Source: Gymnogyps californianus | Lineage: Eukaryota; Chordata; Aves; Accipitriformes; Cathartidae | DNA: 64,000 bases | Direction: 5' to 3' | Assembly: GCF_018139145.2 (NCBI RefSeq) | Contig: NC_059474.1 | Location: 39,884,344-39,948,343 of the forward strand | Shown here: one piece after another, positions 25,610 through 39,866 of the stretch | Position numbering within the stretch: position 1 is the first letter of the stretch | Layout of the letters: each line of letters opens with the position of its first letter | The notes under the pieces: model-generated | Told to the model about the DNA's origin: nothing | The model's database searches: none | What the model saw: the letters and a program-made list of their open reading frames with translations, nothing else | Made by a program: the position numbers and the translations under genes

Positions 25610-27613
25610 TTCATATGTGCTATTTTACTATGATAGTGTACAACTGTCTTCTGGGATCCTTTCTACACTAGGATACAATGATGACATAAAAAACCCAGAT
25701 AAGTTAATTTTTATTATATCCTAATAATGCTGAACTTTTAATAGAATTCTGCTTTGATTATGATATCTTATGTACTGCTCTCTTACCAACCAAACTATTT
25801 TAACTTGACTTTCACTTAATAATTGCAAAAAAATGCATGCTGGTTCTCTTTAATTAACACCTGTATTTCCTCCTTGCTCAAAACTTTGTAGTAAAGTCTC
25901 ATTCACAACTTCTTAATAGGTCATAATACCTTCCAGATACAATCATCTGTGACAGAATACTAGGTAAGATGAAAGACACTTGGTAGCATAATTTATTATG
26001 ATATTATTCAGTTTTATTGTAAGTGAATATTTTGCGATAATTTTGTCTTTATTCTTTGTTTGTTCAACCACAGTCAAATCTGATCCAGCTAAAAAGGTGC
26101 TTTCAACATGTTTTCTTTCTTAGGAAATGCTGAAGTTGAAACCTTTAAGACTACTTACTAAACCTTTTCCTTTTTGAAAAATTAAATAATAATTTGTAAC
26201 AATTTTAATACCAGCTAGTATGTCGCATCCATGTAAACCACTTTCAATCTAGCAATTATCTACTTTGAACTGAAGGACATAACCCCTTATTAGAAACATA
26301 TCAGCAGGGTGTGCAAGTTCATAACTGCTCACTGCCAACTAATAGAAAAAGTCTTTCCAAAATAGGAATTTTGTTTTGTTTAGAGAAAGGTAATTCCATT
26401 TTCTCGAGATTTCAAAATTTGATATCCTTCTAGTCCTAAATGAAACTGTCTGGATTATTAGTAAAAAAAACCAGACCCCTCCTCTGGGACAAAAAATCAG
26501 TCATTTTAGAGTTCATAGAGTCATACTTAAGAAATACAGGACCCAAAAGCTCAAATGCTCTCACCTTTAATTCAAATTGTGTGCTCCTGCAAGTTCTTCA
26601 GAACCCTGGAAGACTTCACTTTTGTTCTCTCATGTAGTCCACAAATGGGCTTCTCTGAATCCATGGATTTAGGAAACCTAGGGATTTTTGTGCTGAGGGC
26701 TAATGGAGAACAATTTGTATAACTTTGATTAGAAACCAGAGGTTTCTGAACAAACATGGTTCTGTCAGAAGTTTGTCAAGCACTTCCACCAGGTGTCTTT
26801 AATTTGATGATTTAGAAAAATCTAAAGCAAATGTTTGTAGGATTTTCTTCTGTCGAGTTCAAAGAGCAGACTTTAAACTTGTATGCAGAAGGCTGTATTT
26901 GTTTCGGTTAGAGCTGACTCCCACTGTACTCATTCAATCACATTTTAAGATCTAATATTTGTTGTCTAAATTGTATTTCTCTGATCCACCCTGTGCAAGG
27001 GGGTAATGAGAAGCTATGCAGTCCATGAGCACACCAGGAAATGAATTATGACTCAGAATCACAATTTCTCTTGTGCTTTTCCCTTCCTGTTGTGTAGGAC
27101 TGTGGGACTACCCCACTGGTTTGTATGGAGCAGATTACTTGCTGTTGTTTAAATGGCCAAGTACTTTGGCTAGCAAGTATCAAAACCACACCCTCAGGCA
27201 TATATATGGGGAGAGAGAGGAAGAAGGATAATGAATATTCAACTTGATGAAAGGTCATGTTACTAATAAGCTTATTCATGCAAAGTAATATTCTGCTTGT
27301 GGAGGCAATAAGATTATCTGTAAAGTATGGTTCCTTACTAATAGTAACAGAACCTGCCTTTAACCTGATATTCCCTACTGTCATTCCAGTGATCCAATAT
27401 TCCAGTCAAGGTATTCTTTATTTTACAAAGACCACAGCTCAAACATGAAAAACATTTCTCTTGAAATTATTTCTTCATGCCTAGGAGCTAAATGTATTGG
27501 ATATGGTATCTTACTATCTAACATGTCATGTCAATTTTGGTTCTGAACAATACATTTCTTTCTTTGTAATTAAATTAAATATGAGAAATAGCACTTTCAT
27601 ACATCTCCTTGAG

Positions 27614-27675
27614 CATTCTCCTTATCTCCATAAGCATATCTCCTTATCGTAACATTCTCCTTATCTCCATAAGCA
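27614..27675 (+). repeat. 39-bp-period tandem duplication
   Basis: The 23-bp core CATTCTCCTTATCTCCATAA plus GCA occurs identically at 27614-27636 and 27653-27675, spaced 39 bp. The linker ATATCTCCTTATCGTAA resembles the sequence just before the first copy (ACATCTCCTTGAG), suggesting a degenerate third unit to the left. Confidence 0.9.
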
Positions 27676-28941
27676 CAGTCAATAAAAAGTCATAGCAATG
27701 TGTGTATTTCTGCAATAGTACAAGGAAAAAACATTCCAGAACTAAAGTAGCAAAAGAGTACATTCTATAGAAGATAACCTTCATTTTTCGACAGTTACTT
27801 GCTGCCAACCCAAGCTGGGCAACAGGTTTAAAAAAATCCCAGATTACTCTCTGTATTCAAAAGCCATAGTTCAAAATGAAGTGAAATTAGATAGTCCTTT
27901 TGTTTGTTTTGTTACATGTTGGAAAGCATTAAGCCAATGTGAATACCTTCAGAAACTACCTTGGTGCATGTCATATTGTACTGGACGTGAAAATCAAGCT
28001 TGATCCAGAAAAATAAACATCTTAAAAGAGAGCAGGTGATTTTCAGCTGCTGGACTTTATTAAAAGCCTACCCTAAAGATGACCTCTAAAGATTTAGCAA
28101 AATATACGTTGGAACAGGTAGAAAACTTTCTGTTCTACTAATAAATGCACTGCAACTACAGCTAAGGTCTGCGTGAGTTACATGATTTTATAGGCATAGT
28201 TGGGCCTTTTTAAACACAATACAATATAAAATAGAAGGTCAATAGTAAGATTTGCTTTTCTAGATAAATATAATTATTCTTATAGGAAATAACGTGCGTG
28301 CTATAGAAGTCTAGGCATAGATTTACACAAGTTTGTTTATTTTTATTCAGATCCTGGCCTACATATACTACTTTGCAACAGAAAGCAAGCTGATTGATTT
28401 CCATGGGAGGAAAATGCCATTTTTTTCCTTTTACAGAACAAATATGTAAGCAAACTCTGCTTTATATGACTAGTATTACCCCAAATCAACATCAGAGTTA
28501 GTGAGGTCAAGATCGCTTTTTATGCAGTGTGCATGCATTCAAATATGCAGTCTGCATATCCACCTCCAGATAAATTTTTGCGAATGCCAAGGAAGTACTA
28601 ATTCAGAGCTGATTACCCATTGCATGTGTAAAAGCTGATAAACTGAACGGCAAGAGTCATAATACCACATCGCAGGGTTTTTCATCACCTAATTACAAAG
28701 AAATGTATTGAGACAAAGTGATACATCAGCCTCTTCCTTCTTTCAGTGATTAAGAACAATTGGCCTTGTATCTTCTGACTTCTTTGTAATAAAATGCAAA
28801 ACCAGTCTGAACTAGAAGAAAAACTCAGGGTCTAATTAACTGCCGATTTTTAGTAAAGCTTGATTAGTTCTAGTCAGTGGAATCTTTTATTGACTTTGCG
28901 AGGGCTGAGAAAGGAACTTTGTCACATCCATCAGAGTTAAC

Positions 28942-29349
28942 ATGAAGAAAGAGAGATTATTATCTCTTTGGACTCAGTTCACTTTTGGCTTTCGCTCTTG
29001 TTTCCCAAACCTTTGTTTGAAGCTCAGATGGAAGAAGAGAACTGAATTAACTGAACAAAGGGAGGCAATATTAAATACAGAGAAGAGTGTGATTGCCAGT
29101 GTTCCTGTGAGCTTGATTGTTGTAGGCGATGAGAGCATAACTGGGCATCTGAGCAGCTATTCCCACAGAGGGGATACTAGTTTTGATTTTTCTTCACATT
29201 CTTCTGGGTGGGAGAGGCTCTCAGAAGAGACAACAGATTCTGTTCCAGCTCTTCAGAGAGCCCATAGGCACACAAGCCTCCCTGCATGGAGGCTTGCATC
29301 TCACTATTTCTCTTTGACAGTATCTATATTCCTGATGGAAACACTTTGA
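28942..29349 (+). CDS. hypothetical 135-codon open reading frame
   Basis: This is the longest ATG-initiated open frame in the repeat-poor tract. The predicted product starts MKKERLLSLW, is mostly polar, and has a serine/histidine-rich middle (HLSSYSHRGD, FSSHSSGWER) and a hydrophobic end. I see no signal peptide, domain or motif I can name. Flanking splice sites were not resolved. In AT-rich DNA of this length an open frame of this size can arise by chance, and I favour that. It could alternatively be an exon of a non-coding RNA. Confidence 0.15.
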   Translation: MKKERLLSLWTQFTFGFRSCFPNLCLKLRWKKRTELTEQREAILNTEKSVIASVPVSLIVVGDESITGHLSSYSHRGDTSFDFSSHSSGWERLSEETTDSVPALQRAHRHTSLPAWRLASHYFSLTVSIFLMETL

Positions 29350-29401
29350 TATAAAAACTCCCTTGCTTCTGGAAGCTTTCTTCTAAGAAGTGTTTTTATA
29401 T
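29349..29401. repeat. inverted repeat, 10-bp perfect arms
   Basis: ATATAAAAAC (29349-29358) and GTTTTTATAT (29392-29401) are exact reverse complements separated by 33 nt. The stem extends imperfectly inward (CTTGCTTCT against AAGAAGT). Confidence 0.8.
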
Positions 29402-32400
29402 TGTGAAAAATAGATTTTACGATATAAAAAGCACTTAGACTAACAGTCCATTTTAACTTGCCTAATAGTGTTTTATTGGACTCAAGAGGGCATGTTACTG
29501 TGCAGAGTAGTTACTGTGCACACTCTCAGCATCCACTGAGTTTTCTTCAAAGCATCATCTTTGTGGTTCAGAAATGAAATGAATAATGTAACAGCCCTCT
29601 CCCTAGCTTTCATGTCTGAGACTCACTTGTATACACATATACTGACTGAATATGTAGTCTGAGGCAGAATTTTCAATCAGAGGATACCTCTGGATTATTT
29701 CTAAAAGTGATTCAAATCGGTGATAGAAAAACATACATTAAACTGGAAGAGGAGAGAAGGGTGAAAGAATGACTAGAGAGAAGGAGATGGTAGTAATATA
29801 AAAATATTTATCTTTCCATTTTAATAAGTATGATAAAACAAAAAATATTTTGCATATATTTTCTTAGCAATGAAGTATGGTATTCTGAAACATCAGAAGA
29901 AAAATATTTTTTGTAGAATTGTTACTTTCTTTTCATGATAGACTAGTTTTAGCCAGAAATAGCTTTGTACGTTCACTTATTTTAACATAGCAAATTTTAT
30001 ACTAAGTTCTTGTACTTTTGGCATTCCAGGCATGAAAGCATATGTCCTTAAACTGTTTGGAGACTGAATGGCACAGAGATTGTTAATAGTGCACAGGCAC
30101 CTTCATTTAGACAATAGAGTAATAAATCTTCAGGTTCTCTTGGCCATTTGCTAGCAAACAGAGGCTTTGAGTAATGTCCCAAATAAGGTTACTTCTGCTG
30201 CTTGTATTCACATATATCTGTATTTCAATTTGAAATATACCTTTCTTTAAAAAATAGGGAAACTGTTTTTTAAAACCAAGACAGTAACTTTATATGTAGA
30301 TCTAACTGTAATGAAATGTATGGAAATGTAAACTCTTCTTTATCATTTTCTATTTAAAATCAACTTATGGTATTTTCCTATTGATTTATTCCATTTAGTT
30401 CAAAATCATGAAGCTTTACAAATATTGAATATTATTTACACACTATTGGAACTAGCTTGGTTTCCTTACTTGATAAATGCTTGCATATTCTCATCATTGA
30501 TACTGTGCATATTCATTTAATATCTTCTGATAGAAATAGTGGTGATAGCTCCATGAAATTGCTTTCTACCTAAGAGATTGTTTATGCAAATCTTCTCTGA
30601 AAGTGAACACAAAAAAGTAAATTATTGTAACTGACCAAAATTCATCCAAAACACAAGACAGTGATGGGAAAACAACTAGTCAGAAGGTCACAGTAGAAAT
30701 ATTTTCCAAATAAAATAGCTTCACCCATCTCACTGGGTGGGAAACTTGATAGGACTTTGAATTCCTAGATGTTCCCTTTGTTTACATGGCAGATTCATAC
30801 CTAGGTTTCTAATATACTGCCTGGTAATTTTACTTTGTGAGATATAAAGTAAATAGGCTGAGTATAGAGTGTAAAATTATTCAGACTAACAAAGGAATGA
30901 TAGGAGAAGTGTTAACTAGCAGAAGAACATCCTGCCTTTTTCAGATTTAGATATACCTAGGAAAATACGGTTAAAAAATATTACTTCATATTTGACTGGT
31001 AAGAATTTACCAGTTTTTAACTTAATTTTTCTATTATATAAAATAAGATGAATGATACTGCTAAACAGGATGTTTTTCCGTGCATGAAATCTAGGAGAGA
31101 GTGTCCTGCAGAATTCAAAATTGGTACAAAAGAAGTGTCTTTCATTAGACAAGATAAACAACTTCAGAAAAAGAACATTCATACATTCAGAAGTCATATA
31201 TACTGTTATTTACTCTGACACAGAGATAAAATGATTTAATATTATGAGCTGCACACTAACATTTTCAATACAAAAGGTGTCAGAGTACAGCAGTGATTCC
31301 ATGATGGCTCTACGAGTCATGAACCCTTTATGTTTCAGTCTGTAAACACAAAGAAGTTGTGAAACTACATCCAGTTACATTTGCAAATGCATTTTACTGG
31401 AGGAAGGTGAATATTGAAAGAATTTTTCAGTTTAATTCAAAGGAATTTATTTGTCCAATTCCCATCATCTTATAATACAACATTAAAAAGCAATAACTAG
31501 AACCTGTAATACCTGATAACAGTAGACATTAGATATGACTGATATGATGTACTGCAAACATGGTTACCTATTTTACTATCTTAAATAGTAATAAAAGGGA
31601 ATAGGGAAAAAGCTGTTTCCTTGTAAACTTCTTCACATGCTTGCATGTGTCCCTTTGCAGGAGGCCACTTGTTTGGAAAGTCTACCAAAACCAAATTTTT
31701 GTGATTTAGTTAAATCCAAACATGAATTTTTCAAGTCATCTCTACATTTTATGGTAACATAATATTTTCGCACACTGAAAAGATTTAGATAAAAGAGCTT
31801 AATAGCATATTTTCCCATTGAAGAAAGAAGTTAGTATATCTAAAATAAAGACAGGAGAGATCAAAAGAATCATCAAGACTAAACTCCCCTTTTGAGAATT
31901 AGGTTTGTATTTGCTTTATTTGTCTCTTACCTTAACGCCCACCTCACCCCCACCCCAAAAAAAGACAAACCCAAAACTAGTAACTATTTATAGGCACATA
32001 CCAAATAATTCACTTCAAACCTATTTCGCCTTGCTTGAATTCTTTGACTTTCCTTACCAAACTTCAGTTTCTGCACTGACTGGAACCTCTAATATCCAGT
32101 TAAAAATACACAGAACAGATACAGGCACTAGAGGGAGACATGAGCACGTGAACTTACCAGTGTATTAACATCATAATGTTTGAATCTTGTGAGAAATTAC
32201 TATATAGACCAGATGAAACATTAGTTCTGAAGAAAGTCTTTAGATACAAACACTCTAAGGGTTTAATGTATGATTGGTAATGATTTTGAGAGCTCTAGAG
32301 AGTATTTTAAGGTCCCCTCCAAATTTAAATCAAGTTGCTTACTACTGAGTTATGTTTTCACTAACATACCAGCAGTTAGAAATATTCTTTCAAATACATT

Positions 32401-35400
32401 ACAATACACTATTTGTAAACTCTAACACTTACAAAAGTGCAAGGTAAAGAGAGCATATTCTTGCAAGGTCCTTTACAAGCTCTCCTGTTTAAATCTGCCT
32501 GTATACCTATTTCTGTATACAAACTTATTTCTGGTCTAGGCACTATTTGACAAGAGATATAGACTGATGCTAGACAAATATGTGAGATTCAGTTTGAGAT
32601 TTTATCATGGAAGAAAACTTTTTATTTTCTTTTGCAGAGTATATTTAGAAGTGAAAGATACAGGTTTTCATGTAGGTTTATGATTTAATATAAAAGGTCA
32701 CCATCTGGTTTTTATTTTTATAAGCTTGTTTGGTAAAGAAAAATATAATAAATGCATTGTATTATTATTGTAATTATAACTATTTTTAGTTATTTAAGAG
32801 ATCATTTTACATCCAACCATCTAACCTACTAATGTTTTAGACACATGGAACATGCACAGTTTGTAAGAACCTAATCTTTATCTGGTAAAGCAATCAATTA
32901 AGATCCAGACATTTTGTGACCTGTAATGGGATATTGAAAGATACATGCAATTTCTTTGTGCAAACCATCTGTATAAAATCAGGATATTTGCTCAAAGGTA
33001 TGCTCAAATCAGATATTCTTCTCAGCCATATTCAACTGTTTTGGAGTAATATACTGCTTTCTCTGCTTTTTCTAATTCCATTGGCAACAGTGATTTGTGC
33101 ATATAGAATATGGTTCATAAACAGCCTTTTAAAAGCAGAAGGTGTTTATTTGACATCTTTAATACTTTTTACTGTAGTTATTTGTTTTTCAGCATAACAA
33201 AAATATATTTTGCTGATATACTACCCATGTTAAATTTTTATATAAAACAGTGTTGGTAGGCAGCATTGTCTAATGAAACAATGTGGCTTGGGAACTATGT
33301 GCTTTAAAGAGAAATTTAACTCTTACTGCTAGCTCTATGTCCAGCTTTGGATCATTTCTTAATGCTCTCTGAGAGAAGATTGTCGTAATACTTCCGGCTT
33401 CATTTCCAAGAAAGCAATTTGTGTGTTCTCTCTGGATAATGCTGCTTTACCAATTCTTGAGATAACATTCCTCAAGCTCAAAAATTATTACTGGAAAGTA
33501 GTAGTTTATTCATGTACCACATATCAGCTGTCACTCAGAAAAACAAAGAAAGCAAAGCAAACAAAACTAGAAGGCTGGAGGGGCGTAATAGGAAGATGTG
33601 CTTTTCCCATCTATAATGTGTGCTTTTGCCTGTATGTGTGTGACATTTTGATTACCAAGATGTGTTCTGTTAATCTAGTTATAGGTGAGACATTGCCCAC
33701 AAGTTTATTTGTCTATCATTATTGTATAAGAAAGTAATTTTCAACAAATTGGAAAAGTAAATTAATAGATTCCCAGTCCTACTCTGTCTCACCTCAGTCG
33801 ATGCAGTGCTTGCTATAGGTCAGAAAACAAATAGTCCAAGACTCTCACTAAAATATTGACAGCACATCTTGTCTCTATTTCTGTAGTGGCAAAGTGGGGC
33901 TAATAATATATATGTCTTTTAACTATGAGTAGTCAGCAATGAATGTCTTTACAGCATTTTGCAATTGTCAAAGCCCTGACCATTAGAAAAGTTTTAATCA
34001 AATTAAGAAATAGACTATAAAGATATATACTATAAAGTATTTTCTAGATTATTGAGTTATTTTAATAAGATAATCTTTTTTGTATTCAAAATATATAAAT
34101 AGACAAATACATATATTGATGTTCTTATTTATACATAAAGTAGTTGCTGGCAAGATCATAATGTAAAGTTAATGTTTTTTTGCAGTTCCTTTCTCAGTAG
34201 TGTAATATTTTTGGTTGATATTTCCCTACAAAAGGTATTTCTAATTATTCAATTAGAAAGAAGGAATAAGAACCATGAAGAAAGGTTCAGAATGAGGTAA
34301 AACTATTCAAAAGGCATTTAAAAAAATGAAGAAAAAACCAAGAAAACTTCATATGAATAATTGTTAGGCTTTTGCATAATTATGTTTGTTGCCTGTAAAA
34401 CACTAACTTATAAGAGTGTGAGATCTACTTCATGTTCGTAGTACAAAGAAGCTTTTCCAAAAGATCCACTCTTTGCACCCAGAATATAGAGACTTTTGTC
34501 AGAAGAAACAGAAATATAAGTAAAAAGAATTAAGATATATAAAATATTAACTAGATGATGCATTTGCTTTCCAGCATCCTAGGTGAGCTGGGATATATGA
34601 TCATTCATATATTCATGCTGTATCCTGATGACCATTTAATTATTTATAAATTGTGACATTGTCAGTAGAAGACACTAAGAACCTTTTTCCTTCAGTAAAT
34701 GGGTAGCCGGGCTTCTCACCTAGGGTAGCATTTCAAGTTACTTCTTGGTATTATACAGAATGCAGGATTGAACCTGTTGTTCCCATCCAGGCAAGTTCTC
34801 TAGTTGTGTGGTTTGGGAAGTCCTTCATACTTCCTACTTTGTAAAAAAAGACCTTCATAAACAGATGACCACCATTAGGAAAAAAAATTCAGGATGTTTC
34901 TGGTGAAAACCACAGCTGAAGGGAAGTAGTTATTTCCAGTCAGGCTAGGTAACTAAGCTACCTTTCTTTGCTACCTTTCATTCTGAGCTACTTATCAGCC
35001 TCTTATGATCTTTTCATATGTTCTTAATTCATATTGTGCATTACATGAGGAGCTCAAATGTCTAGTTTGGGATTCAGAATTTAACCTCCATGCATTTCCA
35101 TTAATCTTTTTACCTTGTGTCTTCCATACCATAAATTCAATTACCTATGTTTTCTTTTTTAAATTATTCAACTATCATAGAAAGCATCTCACGTAACACT
35201 AGAATACATCTCAGTAGTAATAGAAACCTATTTAACAGATACATAATAATCATTATGGTAAAAATGTACTGTGTTCAGTGGAAATAACTTCTATATCTTT
35301 GAAAGAAAATATCCTCCATCTTCGAAAGTGTGTATTTGCTGTTAATCTAATGCTGTCCAGATGAAGGACTCACAAGAGCAAGATTGCGTTGCTAGGGTTT

Positions 35401-35578
35401 TTCATTCATTCTTTTCTGAAGAGACATGAAAAATTGAAAGCTTCTTTAACAAATACATTCATTACACTTCTGATTAAAATAAATTAAAACAGCTTAACTG
35501 TGCTCTCTGAATTAGAAGCAACTTCTATAGCGTCAACAATTCTCCCAGTGACAGTTTTTGCACTAAGATAAGTATAGT

Positions 35579-35596
35579 ATACTAGGATCCTAGTAT
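35579..35596. repeat. perfect 18-bp palindrome
   Basis: ATACTAGGATCCTAGTAT equals its own reverse complement, with GGATCC at the centre and no loop. Confidence 0.93.
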
Positions 35597-38500
35597 TTTC
35601 ACTAGGAGGTGCATTCACACAGATACATTATAAAGACCCTATGACAAATATCTGCAGTTAATTTCTGCAATTATGATTACAGTATGCACTAACACAGTGT
35701 GCATCTTACTAATCTGCCCTATCAGCTCTGGGAAATTCTAGCATTGCAAATATTTTGCCCAGATGCCTCTGAGCACTCACTGGATGTTCAGGTGACTTGA
35801 GTTGACTCTATGGTTAAGTAACTGGACCTAATATATTGCTTTATTGTAACTTAATGATTGGAAAGATGCTTCATAGTAATTGTCTATTACAAACTTTCTT
35901 TCTTCCTGAAATAAGCTATTTATCATTTAAAATATAATTTAACTGGTGCTGGGAACCTTATGCAAAGATAGACTGTTGATTTTGATGTAGTTCACCCTAC
36001 TTAGTTAACATGGTTGCCTTATAAAATTGATGCTTAACGTGCCGTACAGTACAGCACAGCACAGCTCTATGTAGGGTGATCTTAAAGTCACAAAGACTGA
36101 CCCAATTAGGTAAAGTCTTGGAGGGATTACATGCATATTCTGGTCACTTATTAGCCAGAAGAAAATCACTTTGAAGTTTGAGATCCGTAAAGCTGAAGAC
36201 AAGCTAAATACAGGCTCTTGTATATCTCCGACATGTTGGATAGATTAGTCTTACTAAAATACTATATATTATAGTTTTATAGGGCTGTTCTGGAACATCT
36301 GTTTTAAATGCAACAACTAATCAGCTTGGAGTTGCCTAAGCTGTTATCTGGGCCCTTTAGTTTTTTTGAAAAATGGTAAAAAAATCAGGCTGTGTATCAC
36401 ACGCAGGGAATTGCACTATTTGATCTAGGTATAACGAAAAGGTGTTTCAAACACATAAAAGGAGTATAGTAGTTGTGAACTTATTCAAATCAGAACCTTC
36501 ACTAAAGTTTATGCTTTTTGATACAGTGCTTTCATAATTATATGGCAAGGTAATAAATACAGAGTGAGTTTTTAGAAGAGAAGAGAAATGAAGGCTATAG
36601 TAAGGGAGATTTTTCTTCATAGCATTCTAATTTCCATGAATAAAATTTTCAGGTCTTTAAAATTAACATTTAAATATTTTCTAGCTAAGAATTACCTTAA
36701 ATTGAAATGTGATTTTTGTAAGAATAAACAGTCAAAAGCCGAACATTCAGCTTTTGGATTTGTAATTGGTGTGTTAACATTGCACACTCTTGACTCATAA
36801 TTGCCATCTTTGAGAATGGTAAAACAAAGTTGAGACTTCCAAAATTATGAATTCATCTTAAAAATGTCTTTTGATATGCTATTTATTGATGATGATTTTT
36901 AACTTTTGAAAATCATGGTTTAGCAATGTAATAATAACTATGAGGGTTAAAAACACCATTTATTTTTTAAAAGAGGGATTTTCTCATTTTGCTTATTACT
37001 GGTTATAGAGAGATTTGTAATAAAACAATCAAACTTCTTTAAAGCTCTGTAGTGACAAAGGTAAATGTCCTGTCTCAAAATACTTACAGTTAAAATTAAA
37101 CTGAACAAAAATCAGCATGAGGAAAAATACTTAAGAATGAAAGTTGTTGTTTTCAGGGGATACATTAAACATATCAACGAGTTACACAATTCAGTGCTTC
37201 CCATTTTATTCTTAGCCAAAAGGACCAGGGATAGAGTACAAAACTCTGTTAAGGCTTCATTTCAATAATAGAAAACTGAATTATCCCAGGAAAATAAGAA
37301 AGAAATTGCTTCAAAATAGATAAAACCTTTTGTCCCTACTGCTTTTTCAGGAGTCCTTTTGAAAATCTGTAACATATTCTGTTTAAATATAATGAAAAAA
37401 GGAGCTTGTGTTTACCTCTTGCAGTCCAGTGCCGAATTGAACAGGTCACACATTTGTTTGAGAGTACAAGGTAAATTGAATAATGAACAGAAAACTGGCA
37501 GACAAGTCAAATTCAATTGCTGAGTCACAGTGCACTTCTGTGACTGTACCAGAGTTACATAGCAGACAAAAATTGTGTTTAGAAAAGTGAAGGATGAAGT
37601 ATTAGATCAGATCGCATATATATTTTTAGTGGTGTCCTAAAGGGACACTATTGAAAAGACTAACTGATAAGGACAATTTCATTTGAAGCTATCATTTAGC
37701 TATCAAGGTCACTTGCTTAATTTTCTCTGAAAATTTGGTTGTCTTTGATTTTGGTGGTGGGTGATTCATGACACTGTTTCTGTGCTCAAAACAGAAGTTA
37801 GACAAAAGGAAATTATTATAACATTAAAAAAAAAAATTTGCTGTCATCTGACATCATTGGCCTTCTGCGATGCCAGTTTAGCTTATCTAGCCAGAAGAGA
37901 CTTGTCTATTTAAAACAAATAAAAGTGTCGTTATTTCAGACAAACAGACAAGAGAGCATTATTTTATCTAGAAATTCTGCTGGGAGCTCATACTGACAGG
38001 GACAAGCCATTAGCAATAGTCTAGCTATGAATATGCTTGGCCTTCTCATTGAAGCAGAAAGTAGGCCTGGAAGAGAAGAGTATTTACACAGCCATGTGGC
38101 AATACGCCTTTTGTTTCTCAACAGACAGAGGACTCTTGCCCACAAAAGAGTATGAAACTAGAATGTGAGGCAGAATGTTCAAAGTAATTAGGAATAGGAT
38201 CTGGTGGCTGTAAAAGGTAATTTTTCTCCACTGACAGTAGTTAGCGTTTCTTTACACTTCAATATATTATGGTTGTAGATGTCCTAGAAATGTTTTGTAT
38301 GCCATATACTTTGTATGCTGCATAGTTTATCACCTGTCATATGTTAAACTGAAATATTAGTTGATCATACTGCCAGCTCTTTCCTCATTTAAGATTTTGC
38401 ATTGCTTCAAGATGTGAGAAATATCAGCCGGACAGTATAATTCCCATCATTCATGTTTTGGTTTTGACCCCTCAGGAACTACAATTTCTGGAATTCATAG

Positions 38501-39852
38501 AATAGTGTAGTCCCTTATATTTCAAGTCTGCCTCTAAAGTTTCTGTCACCTGGAGCTCCTCAATTGGATCTTTACCTCTAACTCTGCCACTAAAACCATG
38601 TGAAAATAAGGATAACCAACACATTTAAATGTTTTTATCTACCAGCTCAGTTAAAAAGTATTGTCATAAGAATTTTACTGGATTCTGTGTAGCAGTTGGG
38701 GAAATAGAGGGATTGTTTTTTCATTGGCTTTTTTGGAGGGGGTTATTCTTTTAATAATGCAAGAAGTATGTTCTGTTTTCAGTCACATTTTTGTGAGTCA
38801 AGCTACTCCATTGTTTTAGTCAACTGGATTTAATCCAGTGAGAAGAAAACATTAAGTGTATTTTTAATTCGTTCTGAACCATACAGTGTTATTTCGTGTG
38901 GTTTCAAGTCTGTCAGACATTTTGTGAAACAAGTATGGAAGGAATAAACTAGAGTATAAATGTATCCCTTTAGAGTTCTGCTTTGTTGCATATTGTCTTG
39001 AAAGCTAGATTATGCTGTGTACTATAGAAAATGTTTGTTTCCATAACTTTGCAAGAAGAGGTAACTTAACATTTTTGAGGAATGGAAATCACACAGATCA
39101 CCAAAATGTAAATTATTGAATTAAATGAATCTGCAACTGCCATGAAGGTTCTAGTTGATACCATGATTGCAGTTTCTGTCCCCCCAAACATTTTAAACGA
39201 TTCTAGAATAGGAAGATTTTGTTTGTTTGTTTTCCATTTGCACTAAAGTGAAAAGATTTTTGCCAGTGAATTAAGTCTGTGCTTTAGTAACTTTGGCACC
39301 AGTCATGGATTGTATTGTTTTTATTATTTTTCAGTACAGATTTGTTGCATGTTACATTTTTTTAACATCCTTAAAATTCACAATACTTACATTTTCTTCT
39401 ATATAATTCTGTACAAAGATGCTGAGAATCTTTGGCAGTCTTTCTTGCGTGATATCATCTTTTCAATGTTGATCTTATATACAGCATCTGCCATTCATTA
39501 TGAGCCTGACCAACTGTCTAATAGAGTCTTACTGACTTTGATGGATCATGAGCTTTGGATTGTCAAATAGGAACAAACACTCAAATTCCTAAATTCTCTT
39601 AAGCATTTATATTTTAAAATTTGCTGGATCACAACATTAACAGCAAGAAACATTATCTAGTAATTTCTGTTAACTTTTGATAAGATTGATCTAAAAATTA
39701 TAGATGTAGAAACTTAAGCTGCTAGCAGAAATAAAATATGTCTTCAAGAATAAGAATTTGAGGCATTTCAAAGAAAACTCATCCCTAATACAGCACTAAA
39801 TAAAGAACCTGTAAGATAATCAGATTTGTGTTGTCTTTCTGTATTTCATAAA

Positions 39853-39866
39853 TTTTTTTTTTTTTT
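39853..39866 (+). repeat. T14 homopolymer
   Basis: Uninterrupted run of 14 T, with A-rich sequence on both sides and no retropseudogene body attached. Confidence 0.85.
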
